64,000 bases of DNA from a virus. This document shows positions 21,520-30,973 of this stretch, piece after piece; position 1 is the first letter of the stretch, and the number at the start of each line of letters is the position of its first letter. Under the pieces are notes generated by a model. That model ran no database searches. It had not been told where the DNA came from and worked only from the letters and a program-made list of their open reading frames with translations. The DNA lies in the IMG/VR virus record IMGVR_UViG_3300044980_000010, positions 39,947 through 103,946 of that record. One strand, given 5' to 3'. The translations under genes and the position numbers were made by a program.

Positions 21520-24500
21520 TTAGCGTACGCTTCCGAGTGGCGACTTCTTTTTCTTCTCACCAAGTTTGGTTAGACCAGACTCTTCATTCTCGAAGTCTGC
21601 TGGGTCGAACCGAGTCGCTTCATCACGGGGTTGGATCGTGTGTCCCGCGCCGGGGTTGTTTCGGTGCTCGAAGGCTGGGTTTTCTTTGAAGAGATTTCCT
21701 TGGACGCTTTTCGGTTCGGGGATTGCTCCTCGCCCTCTAGCTTCTTCGATGCGATCCCTAAGTTGCCCAACACTGTGAGCAGTAGTTGGCGAACCTCTGC
21801 CGGAGACTTGGGGCTTTTCTCCGATGGCTTCGAGTTTGCTGTCGAGTTGTTCAAGATTGACTCCTAGTCCTTTCAGAAGGTCTCGGGTTTCGAGATCGTT
21901 TGCAAGAAGGTCTTTGAAGTCCTCGGAGTAATGACGTACCAACTCTGGGTCTTCTGTTCCCTTCTCGGTTAAGGCTTGCGTGAATGACCAGATTGCGGCT
22001 TGCGCTTCTTCTGGCTCCCAACCCAGTTCTTCGGCTGCTGCGCGAGTTGCAACGGACAGTGGGTGATAGTTCTCCGGCTTCGACAGTGCTGATTTGTCGA
22101 TGCCTCCGAACAGTCCCATCCAGCTATCGTTCGTTACGTGCTTCGTACCCGTGCTCTTGCCGTCGATCCATTTTCTCAAGTTCTCCGCGAAGGATGGTGC
22201 CTTGAATGCCTGATTCTTCGTCAGGTCCGGCCACATCGGTTCTCCGTTAAGAGCCTTGATGATGTTGGGCACCTTGGTCTCAGGGAGGGTGAGATTCTTC
22301 AACAAAAGATTCTCAGCTTTCCACTTGGGTCCGGTAGGTGCGTAGTCCCAGTGCATTGAGGCACCTTTTGCCATGCCTCGTGCTCTTGGGCTACCATCTT
22401 CTTTCCACGCTTTGTCAGTCTCTTCACCAAACTTCTTCCACTTATCCAGATCGAACTTCGGACGACCAGCGTCGTTCCATTCTTTCCAGAAGCCAAGGGT
22501 CTCACGCAGGTTCATTGCTACGGACTGCTGTGGTGAACTGCCAGCCAGCACGCCCATGAACTTTTGCTTGTCACCCTCTTTGAAGTAGTCCGGTGCCTCT
22601 TCATGCATTGCGTCGAATGCCGCTGTGCTGCGGCTATACCATTTTCTAGCGCCTTCGCCCTGCTTGGCAATGTCCACATATTCTTGGACTGTCGGGATGT
22701 CCACCATGTTCTTGACGAACTTCTCGGTGCCAGCGTTGCGCGGTTTACCTGTTGCAGTGGTAGTGATGCTTGCCTTCTCTTCTGGTGTCAGGTGTTCTTG
22801 TGCCAGATCGGGGAGACGTTCCTGCAACTGCTCCGGCGTAAGGGGTGTGCCCTTCGCCATTTTCGTTCCTGCCTTAGCAGAGCCTACGCTTTGCTCACCA
22901 CCGGGACCAGTTCCGCCCTCGCGGTACTTGTCCATATCCACAGTGTACTGTACCTGACCGTCTTTGAAGTCCTTCTTGGTGATGGCTTCAGGATAGTCAG
23001 CAGCCAACTTAGACCAGACGCCTTTCTCGGCGTTGGAGTTGCTGATGTCACTGCGTACAGTGTGAGTATCTTCGCTCACGCTGTCCAGAAGGTGCTTCAT
23101 TTGGTCGTAGCCTCTGCCAGCACCTCTCAGGTTCTTGTCATACACCTGATCGGATCGAACAGTGACTTCGCCATCAGCCGTGTCTTGTGCAGACACTTCA
23201 CCAATCTTCTTTCCGCTGTCATCTTTTGTGGTGACACGGTGTTGTTGGTTGCTGTTCTCGATGCCCTCTGGTTTATGCTCGTAGGTCAAATCCTCGGCAT
23301 GTCGGTTGGTGGCTTGATACGTGGGCTTTGTGCGCGGTTCCTCTTCCTTGTCGAAGTCCACAGACACGCTGAATGGCTTTCCAGCCACGGTGCTGTGATA
23401 GTCCTGCTTCTCTGCCTCTGGACTCTCTAAGATTCCAGTGGAAGGATGAACAGTGTTCTTCGCTAGGTCGTGAATACCCTGCTTCGTCATCACAGAGGCT
23501 TGGCCGAACTTGCGGCTAACCTTTGCGGCGTCTTCAGGCGTAATGTCAGGAACGAAGAATGAGTTCTCCTTCTGTCCCTCTACATCTTTCACGTGGCCTT
23601 CGATTGGTGTGGGCTTGTAGCCCATCTTCTCCAACTCTGCCTTCATCTCTCGGTTCTTCTGCGCGTTCTGCTCAGGTGTCGCTCTTTCGTTGTTCGGGTT
23701 CTCGGCGGTGAGGAGAGCGTAGTCCTTACCAGACTTGATGTGGTCGATCACAGCTTTCGGATCGGGCGCATCTTCGTTGAATCGCTCAGGAAGTATTCCC
23801 GCCTTCTGCTCAGGAAACTCATTGCCGCCGTTGAAGAAGGCAGCTACTTGTCCTTTGGTCTCAGTGGTCATGGCAGGGATGGCTTCTTTGCTCATCGTCT
23901 GGCGGTGAGTGTCAAATGCGTTTTGCTCACCTTTCTCGCTGAAGTCGTTGTCATGCATCAGGTGCCCAATGGCATCATGCACGGCGCGGAACATCACGTT
24001 ATACGTCTCTCCAGTCTTGGGGTCAACTTGTGCCAGCGGGTGATCCTTCGGTAGCTCGTTGCCACCTCTGAACACCTTCAGACGCTTGTTATCCTTGAAG
24101 TCCTTCTTCATTTCGTCGTAGGACTTGTATGGGTCTTCGTCTTGTGGCTCCAGCTTGATTCCAGCTTTCGTCAGGGCGTCCCATTGCTTTTTGGCGTCGT
24201 CAATCAGCGCCGCGTAGCTTTTCTTCACCTCTGGATTGTTGGGATCATGCTTCATATCGTCATAGGCCCTTGCGATCTCTTTTCGCCGTGGGTCCACTTC
24301 GGTTTTGTTGTCCTTAACTTCTCCAAGACCTTGCTGCTTGTTGTACTCTTGGACGGTCTTCTTCAGATCAACAGGCTTTGCAGCTTCGGCCTTCATCTTC
24401 TGCGCTCTGTCCATAATGTCAGACAGCTTCGCATCAGGGCCTAACTCCTTCATAGCTGCTTGCACGTGGTCAGTATCTTTTGAGGAGGTCTCGGCAACAT

Positions 24501-27069
24501 GGTTCTTCAGTCGCTCTGCCTCTTCATCCACGCCTTGTGATCCTCCGCTGACTTTTGGGTTGCCATACTCACCGACTGGACCGCGCAACCGTGGGAACAA
24601 CTTAGCCGCACGATCTGCACGCGCTTTTGCCGATTGGTCACGGTTTGCAAAGCCCGGTTCTTTCTCGGCCTGTTCAGCAGCACGCCCGAGGTTGATTTTC
24701 TCATCCTCTCCTAGCTGCTCCGTGATGTCCTTGGCAAGCTGATCTCTCTCAGTGCGATGACGACCTGCGTCACGCGCTTTGAAGTCATACTCGTCAGGAT
24801 TCAACCCATGCGCTGTTGCCAGCTTTCTCAGGTTCTCGTCACTCAGTTCGTTTACTTTCTGTTGCACCGCTGGGTGATACTCAGCCGCGCTCTTTACAGG
24901 CTCGCGGCCCTCTACTCCAGCAGGTACGATCTCTTCTTTCTTGGCAGCATAGCCAGTTGGCTCTTCTTTTGGAAGAGTGGGTTTGCCTTTGGTCTCAGCG
25001 CGTGTTGGCTCAGGGTTTGCCTTGCGTGCTTGGTCCCCGATGTCTCCATTGGAACCTTTTGCCTCTGGAGAGACCAGTTCGTCGCGGCGTTTGATTACAC
25101 CCTTAACGCTGGCGTCAGGCCCTAACTCTTTGCGTGCTTGCTCCATCGCCTTAGCGTAGGCGTCCGTGTCGATGCGACCTTCGTCTTCTCCGCTTACTGC
25201 CTGCTGGAAGAGTTTGTCGTTCATCTGCTTCAGGACTCTGCGTTCAGACTGTCTCCGCTCTTCACCTTCGTGCGGTTCGTCTGTTACGCGCCGTTCGCTT
25301 GCTCGCTTCTCAGTGGGCGCTTCGTCAACCTTTGCGGCAGGGAAGTTCTTATTGGTCCCGGTGTCGGTCTTCAGTGCTTCCTGTAGAAGCCTTCCAACGC
25401 GACCTTCAAGTGTTTCATCGTTGTCGATTACTTTGCCCTCTTTGACCTTCAGTGAGCGTAGATCAGCGGCGGTGCCCGTCTGTGGCTTCGGTGCTTCAGG
25501 CTCCGGCAGTTTGATCTTTGGCAGTCCGCCTGCTGGTACTTTTGGCCCTTCTGGCGTCCCTTCGGTCAGTAGTAACGGTTTTCCCATCACACCCTGATCT
25601 CCGGCCAGAGCGATGCGACCGTATGATGGGCGTGGCGCTGGCTTCGGCTCTTGTGGGAACGTCTCTGGCTGCACTTGGCCGGGAGTCTTCACGTTGATCG
25701 GAGTCTTCTCTCCCAACTTAGTCAGCTTAGGCTCCTTGAGCACATTCTGCCAGCTTCCTTCTTTTCCCTCGACCCACTCCATGTCAGGGGAAGTCGGCTC
25801 AGGTCTTACTTGCCCTAAGCGAGACAGTACAGGCTTTGCTGCTACCGCCTCGGTGGGAACTTCTGGCTCTGGAGCAGGCGCTGGGATAACCTTAGCCGCC
25901 GTACGTCCTACCGCTCCACCTATCTGCTGTGGAATCGTAGGCTGTGCAGCTTTCTTCTTTGCTAGGTCTTCTTTTGCCAACTCATGGTGGGCCTCTGCCT
26001 CATCCAGTGCATCCTTCGCTTTGGTCACCTCGTTGACAATCTTCTCTGGTGATCCAATACCTTGTGCGTGGGACGCTTGGTATTTGTTGTGCTCTGCCAA
26101 CGCGGCTTTGTGTTTTGCTTCGGCTGCTTCTCGTACTTTTGCTAGTGCCTGTACGTTCTCTTCAGCCTGCTTCACTTCGGGAGTTTTTGTTAGCTCCTCC
26201 ACTTTTGCGTTGACTCGATCTTTGATTCCCTCTTTCAGTGCTCCGGTGCCCTTCTCGAACGCATACAGTGACGCGATCTGCGCTAGTGCTCCACCAAGGT
26301 CACCCTTTTGGGCTTGGCTGGTAATAGCCATTGCGAGTGGGCCGATGGCTGGGACATATTCACCCAGCGTACCGTGCAAGAATGCAGAGATTGCGTGGCC
26401 TGCGGCCTCTGGGCCTTGGCTCTTGAAGTACTCCTCCATCTCCTTTTCGGAGGCTTCGCGCTCTGCCATGGAAGGCGCTGTGACGTACTTCGCCATCAGT
26501 GTGTGTGCCTTGGGATCAGCAAACCCTGCTGTGTCTCCCTTATCGGGAACTACCACAGGAGCGTTGCCTGCTAAATCCTGCACGCCTTCCTTGATGAACT
26601 TTCCAATGCCGTGTGCGGCGCTGCCTACCTGATACCCTAGGTGCTCTGGGGTAAATCCCAAGTTGGCTGCTTCTGGTGAAGCTGTGGTCGTCTGCCCCTT
26701 AGAAGCATTCGACTCTTCATCACCCATGACGCCGTGATACAAACCTCGCACGCCTCGCGCAGCTTTCACCAGCATTGCTTGGTCTTGCGGTAGTGCTCCA
26801 CCTTCGTCCACCTGCGTCAGTAGGTCTTGCTTTGGCGCAGGTGGTGCGACGGCTCCCTTAACGACAGGCGGCGCTGTGTGCGTAGCGTGCGGTGTAGGAG
26901 TAGCCTTTGGTGCTGAAGGTGCAGCAGGAGGAGTTACAGGGCGCAGAGTGGCCCCCTCAGGCAATCCTTCTACCTGAGAGGGGTCAGACGCTGCTGGTTG
27001 GGCGGGCTGCACGGGGCGTAGCGTTGCACCTTCGGGTAGTCCCTCGATTTGCTGCTGGTCGTCTGCCAT
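21520..27069 (-). CDS. Giant polyvalent (internal virion?) protein
   Basis: 1849 aa with AGGAGG before the ATG. It opens with a tandem repeat (EGLPEGATLRPV twice, residues ~8-20 and ~33-45), then long Ala/Lys/Glu-rich helical linkers. Near residue 1030 lies MFRAVHDAIGHLMHDNDFSE, near 1320 NLRGAGRGYDQMKHLLDSV with THTVRSDISNSNAEKGVW (GNAT-acetyltransferase-like), and near 1515 a VLAGSSPQQSVAMNLRETLG block known to me from other phage polyvalent proteins. Such multi-domain proteins are thought to be packaged and injected with the DNA. Role here is inference from size, context and these blocks. Confidence 0.6.
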   Translation of the reverse strand: MADDQQQIEGLPEGATLRPVQPAQPAASDPSQVEGLPEGATLRPVTPPAAPSAPKATPTPHATHTAPPVVKGAVAPPAPKQDLLTQVDEGGALPQDQAMLVKAARGVRGLYHGVMGDEESNASKGQTTTASPEAANLGFTPEHLGYQVGSAAHGIGKFIKEGVQDLAGNAPVVVPDKGDTAGFADPKAHTLMAKYVTAPSMAEREASEKEMEEYFKSQGPEAAGHAISAFLHGTLGEYVPAIGPLAMAITSQAQKGDLGGALAQIASLYAFEKGTGALKEGIKDRVNAKVEELTKTPEVKQAEENVQALAKVREAAEAKHKAALAEHNKYQASHAQGIGSPEKIVNEVTKAKDALDEAEAHHELAKEDLAKKKAAQPTIPQQIGGAVGRTAAKVIPAPAPEPEVPTEAVAAKPVLSRLGQVRPEPTSPDMEWVEGKEGSWQNVLKEPKLTKLGEKTPINVKTPGQVQPETFPQEPKPAPRPSYGRIALAGDQGVMGKPLLLTEGTPEGPKVPAGGLPKIKLPEPEAPKPQTGTAADLRSLKVKEGKVIDNDETLEGRVGRLLQEALKTDTGTNKNFPAAKVDEAPTEKRASERRVTDEPHEGEERRQSERRVLKQMNDKLFQQAVSGEDEGRIDTDAYAKAMEQARKELGPDASVKGVIKRRDELVSPEAKGSNGDIGDQARKANPEPTRAETKGKPTLPKEEPTGYAAKKEEIVPAGVEGREPVKSAAEYHPAVQQKVNELSDENLRKLATAHGLNPDEYDFKARDAGRHRTERDQLAKDITEQLGEDEKINLGRAAEQAEKEPGFANRDQSAKARADRAAKLFPRLRGPVGEYGNPKVSGGSQGVDEEAERLKNHVAETSSKDTDHVQAAMKELGPDAKLSDIMDRAQKMKAEAAKPVDLKKTVQEYNKQQGLGEVKDNKTEVDPRRKEIARAYDDMKHDPNNPEVKKSYAALIDDAKKQWDALTKAGIKLEPQDEDPYKSYDEMKKDFKDNKRLKVFRGGNELPKDHPLAQVDPKTGETYNVMFRAVHDAIGHLMHDNDFSEKGEQNAFDTHRQTMSKEAIPAMTTETKGQVAAFFNGGNEFPEQKAGILPERFNEDAPDPKAVIDHIKSGKDYALLTAENPNNERATPEQNAQKNREMKAELEKMGYKPTPIEGHVKDVEGQKENSFFVPDITPEDAAKVSRKFGQASVMTKQGIHDLAKNTVHPSTGILESPEAEKQDYHSTVAGKPFSVSVDFDKEEEPRTKPTYQATNRHAEDLTYEHKPEGIENSNQQHRVTTKDDSGKKIGEVSAQDTADGEVTVRSDQVYDKNLRGAGRGYDQMKHLLDSVSEDTHTVRSDISNSNAEKGVWSKLAADYPEAITKKDFKDGQVQYTVDMDKYREGGTGPGGEQSVGSAKAGTKMAKGTPLTPEQLQERLPDLAQEHLTPEEKASITTTATGKPRNAGTEKFVKNMVDIPTVQEYVDIAKQGEGARKWYSRSTAAFDAMHEEAPDYFKEGDKQKFMGVLAGSSPQQSVAMNLRETLGFWKEWNDAGRPKFDLDKWKKFGEETDKAWKEDGSPRARGMAKGASMHWDYAPTGPKWKAENLLLKNLTLPETKVPNIIKALNGEPMWPDLTKNQAFKAPSFAENLRKWIDGKSTGTKHVTNDSWMGLFGGIDKSALSKPENYHPLSVATRAAAEELGWEPEEAQAAIWSFTQALTEKGTEDPELVRHYSEDFKDLLANDLETRDLLKGLGVNLEQLDSKLEAIGEKPQVSGRGSPTTAHSVGQLRDRIEEARGRGAIPEPKSVQGNLFKENPAFEHRNNPGAGHTIQPRDEATRFDPADFENEESGLTKLGEKKKKSPLGSVR

Positions 27070-27087
27070 AAATCCTCCTGCTAGATT

Positions 27088-29628
27088 TTACTGCTGTAGC
27101 GGAACATACTTCTTCTTGCCGTCTGGTCCCGCCACGGTGTGGCCTACCACTTTTCCGTTCACAACAACCTCGTCCTGCGCGTTGGCCGGAGCGGCTGGTG
27201 TGGTCTTCTCCTCCGCTTTCGGCTTATGGAAAGACACATTGTCAGAGTTACGCATTGCCACCTGATCCAGATAGTTCTGGAATGCAGGGCCTGACTCCTC
27301 AGCGTTGAGGAACGGTTTTGGAATGGTGTGCATCTCAGTCTGAATGATGACTGGGTTGCGAGGGATAGTGCCTTGCGATGCTTTCATGTTGGCGAAGTGA
27401 GCCATCATCGTTGTGTAGTAGTCCGCAATCAGTTGGCGACCAGCAGGACTCAAATCCTGATACTGGTTCTTGGTCAGCGTACCCTTCATCAACTTCTCAG
27501 AGTACCCAGTGACTGGGTGTCCTAGCAGATCATCGAACCCACCAGCGATCAACTTGCTGATGTAGTCGGGCTTCTCTGCGTCCTCTGTGATGGTCGTCAT
27601 CGTGGTGATGTCATCCGGCGTCAGCTTGCCTTCTCCAATGTGTTTCTGATACTGGGTAAGGGCCTTCTGAATCGTGTGGAATGTGCTGTCTTTCTCACGA
27701 TCCTTCTCAGCTTGACCAGCAGAGACTTCGTATCCCTGCTCAGGTGTTAGACCAGCAGTCTTTGCTTCGGCTGTGGTCATTGCCTTGCGTCCGGTGGGCG
27801 TGTCGTAGTAGTACAACTTGCCCTGCATCTTGTTCTCAGTCTTCGCTGCTGACTGTGTGGCCGGAGCGTTTCCGTTCGACCCTAGGTATCCGATTGCTTC
27901 TCGATACTCTTGGTCGTCGATGACTCCGCTGACGTGCGCGGCTTTGATTGCGTCCATCTGCTGGCCGGGATCGGCGGCTTCTGCTGTGCCGATCTTTGCC
28001 AGAGTTTTCTGGAAGGATGCTTTGGCTTCCCCAGCGTTCTGCTTTGGTGCCAGAGCGCCTTTGTAGATGATGTCGCCAGTCTTCTCGTTGTAGAAGGCCG
28101 TCTGTGGCACGCCTTTGAGTTCCCCATCAGCTTTGGGATCAATAGCGCCGCCTGTTACCTGCTTATACCCTGCGGTCTCCAGCTTTTTGTTGGCTGCATT
28201 CTCCGCTGCATTCTGCGCTGAGGCTTCCTTGACTTGCTCACGAGCGCCTTGGGCCTCTACTCCACGGTTAACTTCTGAGCCGGGAATAGTAGACACGATT
28301 GCTGACAAACCGGGAGCGCGTTGCGCCACCATCTCAGCCACATGTCCAATCTTTCCCAACACACCGGGGTGCGCTGACTCTTTGGAACCCCATGGGTGAG
28401 CCTGCTCGTAAGCCAGCTTCGCTTCTTTGATCCGCGCCGCTTGCTCTCGGTACTGTGGATCATTCGACTTCGCCGCCATGTCCATCGCTTCTTGGTAGGC
28501 TTTGTCGTACGTAGCGATCTTTTGCTGGTACGCTTCCTTTCCAGTTGGCGCTGGACCTGTTGGTTCCGGCGACACAATGGGCTTCAGTCCGCCCTGCGTT
28601 GCCGCTCCCTGATTGGGTGCTTTTGGAGCAGACATGTCGTCTTCAAATTTTCCCTGATATGGTGATCCTTGGTTAAACTCTTTTGGAGTTCTCAGGGATT
28701 CCATAGAAGGCATGCCGTTCTTCTGTAGCCACTTATCAGCTAGGATATGTCCATAGGTGACTTTGGGCTTCTCTTCTTTCGGTGCTGGGGATGCGCCTGT
28801 GGCTGTAGACGCGCCCTCTGCTGGGACTTCCTTAGCTCCCTGCTCTGCGGCCTTGGCAGTGGCTTTGTCGTCCATCACCTTGCTGTAGGGCTTCAACTTC
28901 AGAGATGCTTCCCTTAGCATGTCAGGCTGTACATCTGCCGCAACCGGGTTAGATATGTCTCCCTCTGGTGTTTTTAATGGAGCATTATCTATGTTTACTT
29001 TTGTGCCTTTTGGTAGGCGATCTGTATCAGAATACTTTGGTTCTAGGTTGTCGGAGTCTACTGCTTTTATGCCTTTTGGGTTTGGTATTACTCGTCCTTG
29101 GAAGTCTGCTGGGGCACCGTGGTCTTCCTCTGGGTGATCAATGCGGTACTGCTCTGCCTCTTCTGGTGTTAGCACCTTCTCGTCCTTGTGGACTACAGCT
29201 ACCTGATCCTCTGGAACATCTCCTCCACCATCGTACGATGGTAGCGGTTCCTTTAGGCTCTGAGGTATGATGGGCTTCATCGGAGACTTCATTGCTTCTT
29301 GTGCAAGCGATCTTCTAGCCGCTGGTGCAGGAGTTGCCGGGGCTTGAGGAACCTCTACTTGCGTGAGGTTTCCGTCTTTGTCTACATCAAATCGCTTTTC
29401 CCCCGGTCGTGATCCATACTTGTTAAGAGGATCGTTAGCCGAATGAGCAGGCTCAGTTCCCGGCTGCGGTGCCTCTTCTTTAGCAGGCTGGGCTGGCAAT
29501 GTCATGGCGTCGATCTGCTGCTGTTTTTCGCGCAGTGCCATTTGCTCACTCTCATTGGGAGGGATCGACTTCAGCGTAGAGATTGCGTTCTTCGCTGTGT
29601 CTCCTAATTTCTTCAAAACGTCTGCCAT
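27088..29628 (-). CDS. Large virion or ejection protein candidate
   Basis: 846 aa from the ATG reading MADVLKKLGD (AGGAGA upstream); 17 extra in-frame codons upstream belong to the previous gene. Low-complexity Pro/Ala/Glu-rich N-terminal third with VPEDQVAVVHKDEKVLTPEE, then mostly helical sequence. Placed directly before the 1849-aa gene and after a 213-aa helical protein, the trio resembles the internal-core/ejection gene sets of podoviruses. No enzyme motif recognised. Confidence 0.5.
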   Translation of the reverse strand: MADVLKKLGDTAKNAISTLKSIPPNESEQMALREKQQQIDAMTLPAQPAKEEAPQPGTEPAHSANDPLNKYGSRPGEKRFDVDKDGNLTQVEVPQAPATPAPAARRSLAQEAMKSPMKPIIPQSLKEPLPSYDGGGDVPEDQVAVVHKDEKVLTPEEAEQYRIDHPEEDHGAPADFQGRVIPNPKGIKAVDSDNLEPKYSDTDRLPKGTKVNIDNAPLKTPEGDISNPVAADVQPDMLREASLKLKPYSKVMDDKATAKAAEQGAKEVPAEGASTATGASPAPKEEKPKVTYGHILADKWLQKNGMPSMESLRTPKEFNQGSPYQGKFEDDMSAPKAPNQGAATQGGLKPIVSPEPTGPAPTGKEAYQQKIATYDKAYQEAMDMAAKSNDPQYREQAARIKEAKLAYEQAHPWGSKESAHPGVLGKIGHVAEMVAQRAPGLSAIVSTIPGSEVNRGVEAQGAREQVKEASAQNAAENAANKKLETAGYKQVTGGAIDPKADGELKGVPQTAFYNEKTGDIIYKGALAPKQNAGEAKASFQKTLAKIGTAEAADPGQQMDAIKAAHVSGVIDDQEYREAIGYLGSNGNAPATQSAAKTENKMQGKLYYYDTPTGRKAMTTAEAKTAGLTPEQGYEVSAGQAEKDREKDSTFHTIQKALTQYQKHIGEGKLTPDDITTMTTITEDAEKPDYISKLIAGGFDDLLGHPVTGYSEKLMKGTLTKNQYQDLSPAGRQLIADYYTTMMAHFANMKASQGTIPRNPVIIQTEMHTIPKPFLNAEESGPAFQNYLDQVAMRNSDNVSFHKPKAEEKTTPAAPANAQDEVVVNGKVVGHTVAGPDGKKKYVPLQQ

Positions 29629-29641
29629 GATCTCTCCTAGA

Positions 29642-30283
29642 TTATATATTCTGTAAAGCCTTTGCTGCCCCTGCTCCACCTGTGATGTCGCCTGCTACGC
29701 TACCACCAAAGTTAGCTAGCTGTGTAAGTTGGCCCAACCAGCTTTGTCCTTGTGTGGCTTGTTCTGTGGCTACGTCTTCATTCGCTTGTTTCATTGCTCC
29801 AAGCTGTCCGCTGACGTTGGTGCCATACAAACCTTGCATGCCTGCTGCGCCTTGTTGGCGCAACTGTTGAGCGCCCATCACATCCTGCGCTGCGATTCCT
29901 TCTGAAGTGCCTGCGGCAGACTTGGCTTTATCTCGTGCCATTTCGTCCAACGACTTCGTTAGAGTAGTGGCATTGCCTGTACGTGCTGCGTTGGCTTTCA
30001 TCTCTCCCTCTGCCCCACCGAATGCTCCACCTGCGCCAGCTTCTGCATGCGTCAGTAGTTCATTTTGTTGGTTGGGGTCCAGAGAGTGTGTTGCTCTCAT
30101 CTCTTGTGCGAAAAACGGGTTTAGCGTGGCACTCTCAGTGGCTGCATCGGAGCCTAAGTTTCCAGCAAGCTGCTGCGCTTGATTCTCGTTCGCTCTGGCC
30201 GTAGCGTTGTACTGACCCCCGCCTAGACCTAGGAACATCGGGATCACACCTTGAAATAGTAATGCCAAAATCAGTTTCATCAT
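29642..30283 (-). CDS. Ala/Gln/Gly-rich helical virion protein candidate
   Basis: 213 aa. The N-terminus is hydrophobic (MMKLILALLFQGVIPMFLGL), then the protein is rich in Ala, Gln and Gly with amphipathic helices (ATRANENQAQQLAGNL-like) and ends in a Gly-rich hydrophobic tail. Similar composition is seen in podovirus core proteins of the T7 gp14 type that can enter membranes during ejection; this is analogy, not homology. Confidence 0.5.
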   Translation of the reverse strand: MMKLILALLFQGVIPMFLGLGGGQYNATARANENQAQQLAGNLGSDAATESATLNPFFAQEMRATHSLDPNQQNELLTHAEAGAGGAFGGAEGEMKANAARTGNATTLTKSLDEMARDKAKSAAGTSEGIAAQDVMGAQQLRQQGAAGMQGLYGTNVSGQLGAMKQANEDVATEQATQGQSWLGQLTQLANFGGSVAGDITGGAGAAKALQNI

Positions 30284-30293
30284 TGAAAGTTCC

Positions 30294-30929
30294 TTAGGAG
30301 ACGTTCCTTTTTGGGCCGGGGGCCGGACGGTCTAGCACAACACCCAGACCGTGACCACCTTGTTGCCCGTTTGGTGCTGCTGTTCCACTACCTGTGGATG
30401 TGAGAAGTGACGTAGCACTTGGGTTGGTTCCACCCGTCATCTTGATTTGAATAGCTCCTCCCAAGTTGCCATGAACTGTGGGAGCACATGGGTCTCCGCC
30501 CGGATATTGTGCATAGGAACGCAAATAATATACGTTTGGGGTAACCCCATCATTTTGGTTGGTGGGCAAATGCAGAAAAGCCGAACGTGAACATCCATGG
30601 TCTATAACATGTGGAGAAGGAAAGTTTGGGTCCGTATCAACTTCGCTGATGTACCTTACACCTTTTGAAATAGCTTGGTTATGGTTTAATGTCCAGTGCA
30701 AAATCTCAGATGGACAAGTCATAACAGAGCCTGACAGAGTGCCCTGAACATTAATACTATCAATACGAGGAGGTGGCGGGACTTTACCCACCGCCGCTAC
30801 ACCTGCATGCTTTGCGACCGCATTGATGGCGTCAATCATTTTACTCAACAACGAGCCATTATAAGGGTCTTTCTGGCTGATAAAGTTTAGCTCTCTACCA
30901 CCCTGAAGCACTTCATTCTCGCCGCGCAT
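30294..30929 (-). CDS. Structural protein candidate of unknown family
   Basis: 211 aa with TAGGAG before the ATG. Mixed alpha/beta in the first third; then polar, Gly/Pro-rich sequence with single Cys residues (MTCPSEILHW, HGCSRSAFLH, GGDPCAPTVHG). The C-terminal 60 residues are Gly/Ser/Thr-rich. It lies between the 1588-aa tail protein and the helical 213-aa protein, so probably part of the particle. Confidence 0.5.
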   Translation of the reverse strand: MRGENEVLQGGRELNFISQKDPYNGSLLSKMIDAINAVAKHAGVAAVGKVPPPPRIDSINVQGTLSGSVMTCPSEILHWTLNHNQAISKGVRYISEVDTDPNFPSPHVIDHGCSRSAFLHLPTNQNDGVTPNVYYLRSYAQYPGGDPCAPTVHGNLGGAIQIKMTGGTNPSATSLLTSTGSGTAAPNGQQGGHGLGVVLDRPAPGPKRNVS

Positions 30930-30973
30930 GTGTTCTCCTAAATGTGTGGGGAGGGCCTAGCCCTCCCTCGGTC

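Noticed and set aside
22564-23430. 288-codon + strand frame
   Set aside because: Antisense shadow of the 1849-aa gene with Leu/Cys/Ser bias.
25613-26632. 339-codon + strand frame
   Set aside because: Antisense shadow of the 1849-aa gene; no start signals and no gene in the same direction nearby.
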